DNA of 64,000 nucleotides from Purpureocillium takamizusanense (lineage: Eukaryota > Ascomycota > Sordariomycetes > Hypocreales > Ophiocordycipitaceae). The notes under the pieces were generated by a model that worked only from the letters and a program-made list of their open reading frames with translations, was not told the origin of the DNA and searched no databases. Both the position numbers and the translations under genes were made by a program. Location of the stretch: NCBI RefSeq assembly GCF_022605165.1, contig NC_063075.1, positions 1,054,001 to 1,118,000 on the forward strand, given 5' to 3'. This document shows positions 33,885-43,373 of the stretch, in pieces (position 1 is the first letter of the stretch; every line of letters starts with the position of its first letter).

Positions 33885-35474
33885 TGCCCAGCGACGGGCG
33901 CGATCAGGATGTGGCGCGCGTCAAGCCGGCTCTTTATAAGTTCCTCGGCTTTCCTCCCCCCCTTCTACTACAACACACACGCGGTACGGCTGCAGTGCTA
34001 CTACGGACTGCGGAGCCCGAGTCCGCGTGCTTAGAAATCTGGTGTCAATCACGTCACCAATCGTCGGCCCAAATATTGCGGGGGAATGTGGAGGCTTCTT
34101 CATGTTTGGTACACCACGGACTGTCCCGAATCGCGATATCGAATTCGCCACGGGCCACATCACGGACACGGACGACGGTACAAAGTTGTGATTGATGATA
34201 CCAAGCAGGTTGCCATCTGAGGCCGACAATGGTCTCGAACATGTCATCAAGTATTGACTCACACTTTCCGTGGTGCGGCCTTGCACTGCCGTCTCATGCG
34301 CTCACTCACAGAGTTGTCGCACGGCTCAACGTCACGCCGGTTGTGGCTGCTGTGGGGTAAGCGAGAGGCTCTTGAACCGAATTGCCCGAAAGGGGACTTC
34401 GTGAAGAGGTCAGGCTGCAATGTCGGTCGCTTCGGTTTTACTCCTGGTTAAGTCACGTATTGCCCGATGTTTTGGATTACAGCGAAAGCCTCAATGGGCA
34501 CGTAGCGATTCTGGTGGACTGCCTTTCCTGAGGCTTTGTGGTTGCTGCAAGCCAGCAACGACAAACTACCGTTGCTCGGCGGCGCAACAAGTCAGAAGCC
34601 CCGACCAGTACAACATCGTGAGGTGCTGTGACAGCTGCACCAGCTCATATTAAAGCGCTGAACGCCGGCTACGAAGCGCCCTTGTTCTGATGCCATCTGC
34701 AAAATTTCCGTGCTGGAAGCCGTGTTTGTCTTGGAGACTGTTCGTTCCATTTCGACCATACGTTATCGCTACTATGACTAAGTATCCACTTACTCGTGAT
34801 AATGTCTTGCCTCAGAACAGTTTACTCGGGTGCGTGATGCCAGAACATAACTCTTGAGGTATTTCGAACGTGGTGTCGCGGGTCTCCGCCACGAGAGGCA
34901 TACGATCCACAACCGACGAAGATCATGGAAACTTCGGCAATGACGACAGAGACTTACGGATAGACTGGAGCGACCGGAGTTCCGCCCACAGGCGGAGAGT
35001 CGAACGGCCAGGCCGACCTCTACGGACAGCGACGTGCAACCATAATACGAACATAGTTCAGGAGGCTGAGAACATATCCATGGACTGGTGGTTGGCTCGT
35101 CAGAGTGCTCTCTCTCTCTCTGCTCAGCCAGCTAGCTCTTGCCATCTTAGCAATACCCGCCATGGGTAACGTTGAAGACGCTGCAATGCCTCAAGAACTG
35201 ATTTAGTTATGGCGCTATGAGCAAGGTCCCCGTGCGGGTTGGTGTTAAACATGGCAGCACGGCGTGGTGATACGAGTGACAGGGATTTAGCACAGGGGTT
35301 GAGAGTATTTAATAGAGTAGAATAAAGCGTTTCAAGCAACCGAGCCCCCACAATCTTGTCATACAAACTGACATGAGCCTGGCCTTGATTTGCCTGAACT
35401 AAGCGCAGCGCTGCCCTACATGGGCCAAGGCCGAGCTTAAACTCCTGTGGAGAACCCCATACAATGACCGAAGC
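33885..35474. other. Intergenic 1.6 kb
   Basis: Only the GST TATA-like element is notable. Short ORFs lack motifs. Confidence 0.5.
33931..33940 (-). promoter_or_regulatory. TATA-like box of GST gene
   Basis: Minus-strand CTTATAAAGA about 50 nt before ATG 33884 and 90 nt before ATG 33842, which favours the downstream start. Confidence 0.5.
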
Positions 35475-36696
35475 TTAATCCAACTGGAACTCTCGTCGAA
35501 TTTGGAGTTCCCATGCTCGTCGTTTCGGCTCCGTATTTAGCTTGTGGCTTCTCTTCGTCTTCCCCAGAGACCCGTGGCAGCTTTTCGCCTTGCTCTCCTT
35601 GCTCATCGCCTTCTGCGCAGCCACCTTTGCAGCCTTTTTCTTCTTGGCCTTCCCTTTTTTCTTGCACTGCTGCTCTCCGTTTGTGACCTTGACTCCTCCA
35701 CGTTTCCCGTCGCAACTGTTGCCGTTCTTGTTCGCCTTGCCGTTATCATTCTTCTTCTTCTTCTTGGTTTTCTTCTTCTTCTCATGTTGTGCACCGCTCG
35801 GCTCATTTTCTTGTTTCATGTCTGCTTTGCCTTTGCTTGGAAGGCCGCAGCCCGCCGAAGCGCACTGTTTGCCTCTCCTCCCTTTTTTCGTCCCCTTGTG
35901 CCCGTTGAGCGCAGTTTTGGACCCATCCTTGGGCGGAGTACTAGTTGTGCTGCTGTGTACTACTATTTGCTTGCTCTTGGAGCTTTTTGTCTTATTGGTA
36001 GTCGCATCGGTCGATTCGCAGTTACTCGACTGCTAAGTCGCTTGGTCACCTCATCTCCCCGGACATGTACTGCATCCAAGCCCGAAAAATACATCTACTC
36101 ACTTTTTTCGCTCCCTTTGGGAGCTTCACCTGCCTCCAGTAGCGGACAGTATCGGGTATGTCAAACGAGGTCGTCCAGAGGGAGGGTTCGTCGTGCGGCC
36201 ACAACTCATACGTAAAGTCCGCCGCTTCGCCCACGGTTGGATGGACAACCACAATCTTATTGACGGGCCGATTGCCCAGCTTGCCCTTCAGTATAGGCTC
36301 CTCGATCAATTGATAGTAGGTCAGCCCGGAAGGGTGAAAGCGCTGCGGGGGAGGCTGCGCCAGGACAGTGGCGAGGTCGCCCTGGGCAATGTACCACGCA
36401 AATACGACCGACGCTCCGTGAACATATTTTGACCAGCTCGTCTGGCCCCCTTTGTGCTTTGGGCACTTTGGATCAGAAGGGTCCATGAGGGGGCCCATTG
36501 CCGTGGTGAGCGTCTGGAAGCCGCGCTTGTCTGCCCATTCCTGCGCAACCTCCTGGTGCATGCCACTCCACAAAACTTGACGATTGCGAACGCAGGACTT
36601 TTGGAGCTGCTGGTATATCTCGTTTTCCTCCTCCACCGTGATCCAGTTATGGATGACTGCGTCTATCGCGGATGGGGTGAGGTGATCCTTTGCCAT
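35475..36696 (-). CDS. Hypothetical protein, possible ADP-ribosyl-cyclase-like domain with Lys-rich tail
   Basis: 382-aa protein: exon 1 36696-36103 (198 codons), intron 36102-36030 (GTGAGT..TTAGCAG), exon 2 36029-35475, phase 0. Exon 1 encodes a globular domain with VLWSGMHQEVAQEWA, FQTLTTAMGPLM, SWSKYVHGASVVFAWYIAQG and KIVVVHP. By eye the order LLWS..A, F-T-L-x-x-T-x-x-G, W..SR.FA and VIHG resembles CD38/ADP-ribosyl cyclase, but the acidic ED after TL is missing, so I treat this as a fold-level guess. Exon 2 is very Lys-rich (KKKKTKKKKKNDNGK, KKKGKAKKKK) with scattered Cys and looks disordered and nucleic-acid-binding or nuclear. No signal peptide. Confidence 0.55.
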
Positions 36697-37215
36697 GGAG
36701 ATGGTACATCAAATGTATGTACGTTTGTGCTAGAACACCAAGTGCGTGCGGATGTAGCGGATGGGTGCTCGTGGCCGCGCCCGCCTATAATCCAGGCCTG
36801 ATGTGTTTTATAAGGGCTAGCGATTGCTCTGGTTCCTGTCCGTACGGCATCTTCGCGGCCGGGGGTCTGATGAGGGGCCGTGACGGAAGGCAGACGTAGG
36901 CTCGTCCCGCGGCTGTCAAGTGGGAGGCGTCACATTTTGGGTTTGATGCGCCACGCGAAAGCCCCTCCTCAGGTCCTGAGAAAGCAAATCTTGGACTGAC
37001 CAGCTCATCTGCCTTTTTGGCCGCATCTCATGAAACACGCCCGGCTTTGTAGCGCGCGGGGGGTACGTTGCAGATGTGCCATTTCTCCATGTCCCTAGAG
37101 GAAGAGCTCATAGTACTCAACTGCGCATCTTTGCGTGAAAACTATGTGAAGGGTATCTATTATTGCCTTGTTACTGTCTTACTTATTTAGAAGCAAATCC
37201 ACCGCAGCCATCAGA
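36697..37215. other. Intergenic spacer
   Basis: Promoter of the Lys-rich-tail gene and 3' flank of the PEBP gene; no other feature. Confidence 0.5.
36804..36815 (-). promoter_or_regulatory. TATA-like box upstream of the Lys-rich-tail gene
   Basis: Minus-strand CCCTTATAAAACAC element about 110 nt upstream of ATG 36696. Confidence 0.5.
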
Positions 37216-37811
37216 TCAATTGCTCGTGTAATAGTTGGCCGCAATAATCTTGCCCAGACCGGCCTGCTTCTCCCAGTCGTCCAGGCTGAAGCGCATGCGA
37301 GACCAGTTGCCCATCTTTTCGCCGTCCGGCGGCGCGTGGGCCTTGCCATCAAAGCCCGCGGGCTGCTCATAGAGGAAGAAGCAGTAGCGGTGCGGGCCGC
37401 TGCCGGGCGGCGGCGCGGGACCGATGTAGTTGCAGACGAAGGGCTCCCTCGCCGTGAGCACGGACTTGCCGTCCTTGTTGAGCTCCGGCTTGAGGCCCGG
37501 CTGGACCCAGTGCAGGATGGGCCCGAGAACGGGCAGCGTCACGAACGGCGCGTCAATGTCGATTCCCATGACCAGGTAGGTGGCCGCGGGGTCTGCGCCT
37601 TCAAAGACTAACCCGGGGGCGGACTGAGCCTCTGGCAAGGAGTTAGTTGGTTTTGGATCTGCGATGAGTGCATTCGCACGTCTCAGTGCGTACCCGCGCG
37701 CGGAATGTATAGGCCTGGCTCGACGGTGTGCTTGCCGACGGTGAGGCCCAGCACCTTGGACTTGTCCTCGGCAACCGCCAGTCCGGTTTTGACGCTCTCG
37801 TTGGAAGGCAT
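37216..37811 (-). CDS. Phosphatidylethanolamine-binding protein (PEBP) family
   Basis: 177-aa protein; exon 1 37811-37694, 62-nt intron (37693-37632), exon 2 37631-37216. The two PEBP signatures are visible: MGIDIDAPF at the position of the DPDAP motif (Pro replaced by Ile), LHWVQPGL, and GPHRYCFFLYEQP. The small-ligand pocket residues Asp and His appear kept. Fungal PEBPs such as Tfs1 inhibit carboxypeptidase Y or modulate Ras signalling; many are secreted or cytosolic with no known ligand. This one lacks a signal peptide. Divergent from the MFS transporter with 1.1 kb between them. Confidence 0.88.
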
Positions 37812-38948
37812 TGCGGCAGTGATGTGTCGTTTTGCGGTCACTTCAACTCCGAACGGATTGATATAAAAGGAGCCTGATATGTGTTTTACGTTGAATCGTC
37901 TCCGTCACTCATAAACGGCGAGACGAGGCCGGACTTAGCTGCCCACGGCAGACATAAGTCCGACGCATCCGCTAGCATGAGACTGTCGGGCCGGCGCCGG
38001 CAGCCATCCAGACGTGGTTCCGGCGTCGCCGCCAATCACGCGGCGGTAATCCCGATCGTCTGGCAGATGTCGGGCGAGGGCAGCAGCGTGCATTCTGGTG
38101 AAATAATTATGGGCCGTGAGGATTGAAGGTTCGCGGCTGTAGTGGGGGATCGCACAAGCTATGTCCCAAACTTGACGCTACATGTAACATCCACGCCGTC
38201 AGAGTACATGCACGTGTGCCCTCAATGCCATGAAACTAGTGGATGTGAATTGACGTTGTTGAGAGAGCATAGAGAAGAGCCTGACCCCGGGCTAAAGACA
38301 TAGTTATAGGGGAAGGGACACCGGCGTTGCTCAGGCACTTCATATCCAAATATTCTCTGTGCGTATGCCATCGGTGTTACTTGTAATGCTCCGATGTTGA
38401 TACGTTGGTACGACGTAGATAGTTTGTTTATTTTGACAAGCCGGTTCTCCAATAACGTAGGTGGGAGGCATTGACTGGTCATGCAAGGCTAGTAAGTTAG
38501 GAGGTCCAATACTGGTCTTCAATTGACTTCCATAAAAAGCGATGGACGTTCATTCCTGTTTGCCGGCTTCCTCGGTGTCAAAGGACCGTGTGCCGGGAAG
38601 CATGTCCAGATCAGTTCTGACTCGAAAATAAGCAGCATGTCCAGCATCAGCCAAGATGAACTACCTGCAGACCTGTGTCGTCATTCGGCAAAACTGATTC
38701 GCAATTGACGCCATCTGTTCCCACTCGGCGTGTTAGTCATCGCACATGACATTCATCTCGTTGAATTAATTATCCCTCGTCTCCTCACACAGTATGCTCA
38801 CTCGTCTTCGCGTTTCTCATGTTGCAGCCAACAACACCACCCTCACAATTCATCGACCCGCCGTTCCGGTCATCCGCCTTTTTGACGCTGCTACAGAGCC
38901 GAGTTGAAAACGTTCCTCACGTCACGCACCAGACGAGCTACCGCAGAG
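37812..38948. other. Shared upstream region PEBP / MFS
   Basis: 1.1 kb between divergent genes. Short ORFs only. An AT-rich TATAAAA at about 37862 points away from the PEBP gene. Confidence 0.5.
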
Positions 38949-40864
38949 ATGACGCCCTCGGCCGAGGCAACCACGTCGGCTATAGACGCCTGGGCAGACG
39001 ACAGCGCCATCACCGAGTCGCCCATGGAGGACGACGACGCCCGATCAAGAGCATCCGAGGCTTGGTCCGACCACTCGCCGGAGCGCCCGCTCCTGGTCGC
39101 TCCCGAGGCAGAGACGTGGACGCCGCCGCCCGGCTTCACCTGGATCCAGGTAGCCATCATGCTCAACGTCTTCCTCAACGGCTTCGACGGCACCATCACC
39201 GCCGCAACGTACGCCGTCATCAGCTCCGAGTTTGACGCCGCCAACACGGCCTCGTGGCTGACCACCTCGTACCTCGTCACCGCTGCCGCCTTCCAGCCGC
39301 TCTATGGGCGCGTCTCCGACATCTTTGGCCGCCGCGTGTGCTTCTTCGTCTCGACCGTCACCTTTGCCGCCGGCTGCCTCGGCTGCGGCATCGCCCGTGA
39401 TGTCGTGTTCCTCAACATCATGCGAGCGCTGACGGGCTTTGGCGGCGGCGGGCTCATGACAATGGGTAGCTCCGCATTGTGCTTTGCCCATTCATTTTTA
39501 GACGTACTGACTCGGGTCGCAGCAACCATTGTCAACTCGGATATGATTCCGTTTCGGAAGCGCGGCATGTACCAGGCCATGCAAAACGGCATCTTTGGCT
39601 TCGGCGCCATCGCGGGCGCCTCGTTTGGCGGCACAATCGCCGATCACATCGGCTGGCGCTGGTGCTTTCTCCTGCAGGTTCCCATCTCCGTCATGGCCTT
39701 TGTCGTCGGCTGGCTGGTCCTCAGGAACCAGAGCGGCGGGCTCTCGCTCGACGACGGCCTCGGCGCCGCCTGGAAGAGGGTCGACGTTTCGGGCGCTCTG
39801 CTGCTCGTGGCTGCCATCTCGATCCAACTCGTGGGGCTGAGTCTCGGCGGCAACGAGCTCCCATGGACGAGTCCCTGGGTGATTGGATCGCTCGTCGGGA
39901 GCCTCGCGCTCTTTGCTGTCTTCTTTCGCGTCGAGGCGACGACGTCTGCTATCCCCGTCATTCCCTTGCGCATGCTCAAGGGGCGTCTGCCGGTGGCCAC
40001 GCAGATTGCCAACGTGTGCGCCGGCATGGCAGCGTATGCCGTGCGTATCCCAGCCTATCGATCGTGGTCATCAGCTCTGACAAGCGCAGTACCTATTCAT
40101 GTTGCCCTTGTTCTTCCAGGTCGTGCTGCAAGACTCGGCAACCAAGGCTGGCGCTCGCCTCGCGATCCCATCGTTGGCGACTCCTATCGGCGGGCTGGTC
40201 GCCGGGGTCGTCATGTCGCGATGGGGACGGCTCATCGGCCTCATGCGCTGCGGCGTCGTCCTCATGACGATAGGAAACGCCCTGGTCACGTCCTTTGGGT
40301 TCACCGATCCGTCGTGGAAGTATTTCGTCTACATCTTCCCAGCAAACCTCGGCCAGGGCATCGTGTATCCGTCGATTCTCTTCACCTCGTTGGCCTCTTT
40401 CACGCATTCAGGTCCGTCCGTCCCCAGCACTTCAATCCGGCCACAAGGTTGACAGAAACAGACCACGCCGTCTCCGCGTCGACGGTCTACCTAGTGCGGT
40501 CCCTTGGTACCGTATGGGGCGTCTCCATCACGTCTGCCATTGTGCAAACCTCGCTCAGCGTCCGCTTGCCGGACGCTTTGGGCGTGATACCAGATAAATG
40601 GACAGTAGGACCTTTTCTTTATTCGTCATTGCCTTGTCTGCCATGTAGAGTCCGAGGGGCGTGAGCTGACTTGACTAGTTGATTGAGAAGATCCGACATT
40701 CCGTCGACGCTCTGGATGATTTACCGCCCGACCTGCAGCTCAAGGCCCGCCACGTCTACTACGAGGGCATACAGTACGCCTTCGGCGCGTCAACCGTCAT
40801 TGCGGCGGTCGCCGTCGTCGCGGCCTTTGTCGCCAACGGGACGAACCTGCGCAAGACAAACTAA
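38949..40864 (+). CDS. MFS transporter, DHA2-like 14-TM (vacuolar basic amino acid/multidrug type)
   Basis: 561-aa polytopic membrane protein from exons 38949-39465, 39523-40040, 40090-40411, 40462-40604 and 40679-40864. Following about 70 hydrophilic residues, the first helix holds VAIMLNVFLNGFDGTI, then ASWLTTSYLVTAAAFQPLYGRVSDIFGRR (MFS motif A, GRVSDIFGRR) and MRALTGFGGGGLM. Helices continue through GWRWCFLLQVPI, PRMLKG-type loops, VSRWGRLIGL and a final GASTVIAAVAVVAAFVANG. The order of segments fits the 14-helix DHA2 group, whose closest fungal members include Vba/Fnx vacuolar basic amino-acid transporters as well as drug exporters; substrate is not predictable. Intron 1 (57 nt) is in frame. 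ATG 38949 chosen; the frame opens earlier only with TTG. Confidence 0.88.
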
Positions 40865-41430
40865 ATGCAGATGCCCTGCTGCCATTAGGTAAGTTGTTCA
40901 ACAAGCATAGGCGACGCAGCTGGCGTCAAAGGAGGAGGCATGGTGAGGAGCTGGCAAGGTAGGGTACGCTCAAGACCAATACAGCTTGATACAATCATCA
41001 CCGATGACTGGCGCCGGTCTCGAAAAGAAGACGGTACCATGTCTGGGTCTGGTACAATGTGAATGAATCGAGTCTGTCCACGAAAAAGGCGTTCACCATA
41101 TTGATGTTGATGTTGGTGTCCACTCAACCCCTCACATATATTGACTGCAGTACCCATTCTGAGCTCTTGTCCGGAGGATCGCCCATCGCGCTTAGCACAT
41201 TTACATGTACCCTCCGGCGTCCGTCTTCTCTAAATAATGTACAGGTAGGGGTCCTCCTCGGTCATCAATTCGAGCACAATCGTAGTACATGTCCTCCACC
41301 AACTCAAGTCCCAAGTTCAACGCTAGGATTTTGCCGCAAAACCCTCATGGAGCAGTCTGGTTGCATGTGCTCCGGTCCGTACCCAACTTTCAGGACCCTT
41401 TCGTTGGTGACTTGCACCAGCTCCTATACG
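40865..41430. other. Intergenic, MFS 3' flank
   Basis: 570 bp, nothing supported. Confidence 0.5.
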
Positions 41431-41811
41431 TTATTCCCATCCTCCAATGACATGGTCGTAGATCGGCGGAACGATTGGAGCCTGCCAAAGAGGATTCGAG
41501 ACACACTTGCAATGGCTGCAGTCATAGGAAAGAGGCCTAGGGGTGCATACGCCTTCCTCCTTGACCCATACTATCGGTACGCCGCCGTTGACAAAATAGT
41601 GGCCCCAGTGTTTGGGGTGGGTCAAGCATCCAGCAAGTTCCGACCAACATACAGGTTCCACCGGCTTTGTCGGGTCGCAATAGATGCAAAGTGCATCGCG
41701 GGCCCGTCCGTCCACAATCATCTTGTGATACCCCGCATACTTGTCAGGCGTGTGGGTTGGTGAGGGAGGCTCACCGACGGTGGTGTGCGAAGGCGGGATC
41801 GGGACCCTCAT
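41431..41811 (-). CDS. Small Cys-rich hypothetical protein
   Basis: 126-aa ORF from ATG 41811. It has eight Cys in its last 90 residues (ALCIYCDP, EPVCWSELAGC, GVCTPRP, YDCSHCKC), several Trp and Pro, and no signal peptide. A minus-strand TATAAAG at 41939-41945 about 130 nt upstream supports transcription in this direction. An internal 69-nt segment (GTATGC to TTTGGCAG) could be an in-frame intron; removal would drop four Cys and leave a 103-aa protein. A longer plus-strand open frame overlaps it but begins with GTG and has poorer composition. Family not recognised; may not be a real gene. Confidence 0.4.
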   Translation of the reverse strand: MRVPIPPSHTTVGEPPSPTHTPDKYAGYHKMIVDGRARDALCIYCDPTKPVEPVCWSELAGCLTHPKHWGHYFVNGGVPIVWVKEEGVCTPRPLSYDCSHCKCVSNPLWQAPIVPPIYDHVIGGWE

Positions 41812-43373
41812 TGATGTCAATTGAAGTTGCAGGCTGCGTGTGAACGGCTAGTCAGATCTGATGATGGAGCGAAATCAAGAGTGCAGAAGTGAGAGAAGAG
41901 AGCGAAGTACCGACGTCGAGAATGGAACAGAAAACGTGGCTTTATACAGTCCGAGTATGTTGCTCCATGTCGGCAAAAAGAGGCAGAGTCAGGTGGGAGT
42001 TGTGGAATTGACTGGATGAAACGCGAAGTACGTAACATGAGGGTTGTCACGTAAACTACGAACTATGTCCATTCACGATACAGCCCAACGTTAGCTAATG
42101 ATTTCGTACGAGGCACCTAGAGATAAATTCTTCTACATTCAATGTTGCAAAGCAGCCAACCATGCGCTATGGCGAACACCCCGGGACGCCCAACTTGATT
42201 TACGTCGAGTGTAGTTTTTCACAACAGCCCTTTTCTGAACTCAACTGTCTGGTACCACCGTTTGCCTTGTTTCGAATGCCATGCAGCCTGTATAATTTGT
42301 TCGCCTGACATTGATTCCATCTGGACGCACCGGGGGGGGGGGACCAGCAAAACTGCTTCCAACTCGTTCGTATTGACGGTTTATGGGTACGTGCATCTAT
42401 ATGGCAATGCCCGCACATGCTCCCTGAAGCCGGGCCGCAGCGCAACTGCCCCTATCGAGCGCAGGCGGGCATGGAGGCAATTGAAGGCGCCCGAGCTTCT
42501 CTGCCAAGAAGCTGAACGCGCGACTCCGGGCAACTTGACGTGCAGTGGGCAACTATCAATGCAACGGGCGTGATGACTTTGACCAACTTTGCGCGCAGCC
42601 ACTGATGGTGCTCAGACACTTTGTCATTGAATGTTCATGTTGTGTAGCGGCCCTCTCTTTGGTGCTCGAGTGACCAAGCGCCCCCGTTCCTCAACTGCGA
42701 TGTAGTCGGGCAAATGATGATGTTTCATAAGACGCTACTCAACAGCGGCGTGTCCGGACCATACCTCGCACGACTGGTAGAACAATCTGAAAGTCTTTCA
42801 TACACGTGAGCAAATCCGGTGACGAATTGGTTTCAATCCCGCCTAACTCTTCACACCCAGTCTTGCTCGGTCTTATTACAAACACGCCTGACGCTGGCCT
42901 TGTCGCCAGAAAGCGTTGTAAAGTCCCGGGCGGCTGGCTTGTGCTAGCTGAATGCCGTCGGGCTCGCGCTGCGGAGACGCATTTATCCCTGACATCCATA
43001 TATACCCGGTCCGGATGGCACTGATCAGCCAGCCCCTCAGTCAAGTGAGGCGGGAAGCGTGACGAAGTCACTGTTACGCGCACCAGTCGGCAAGCAGCCG
43101 TCAGCTCGGCAGCGAACCCGATGCAATGCCCGAATGAAGCAGGCGGCACGGACTTGCAGAATCGGCCATGAACCCGATGTATGCGTTTGGGTGTAGTCTG
43201 GGGAAGTTCCCATTGTTTGCTTCCCGGGTGATTAGCGAACCCCTCTCGCGTTTCCAACATGAATACGCAATATGAAAGGGAAGGGAGCCCATGGTCTGGT
43301 GATGCACTGCTCGGTAAGCAGGGAACACCTCGCGTAAGAATTCCAAGCAAGCTTTCTTCCACGAAAGCCCATC
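41812..43373. other. Intergenic, upstream of GH127
   Basis: 1.56 kb. A CATATATACCCG element near 42998 is a weak TATA candidate for the plus-strand GH127 gene, about 370 nt upstream. No supported ORF. Confidence 0.5.
41938..41947 (-). promoter_or_regulatory. TATA-like box of the small Cys-rich ORF
   Basis: Minus-strand CTGTATAAAG, about 130 nt before ATG 41811. Confidence 0.45.

Noticed and set aside
41059..41763. 234-codon plus-strand open frame opposite the Cys-rich ORF
   Set aside because: Begins with GTG, composition poor, no TATA; the minus-strand ORF is favoured.
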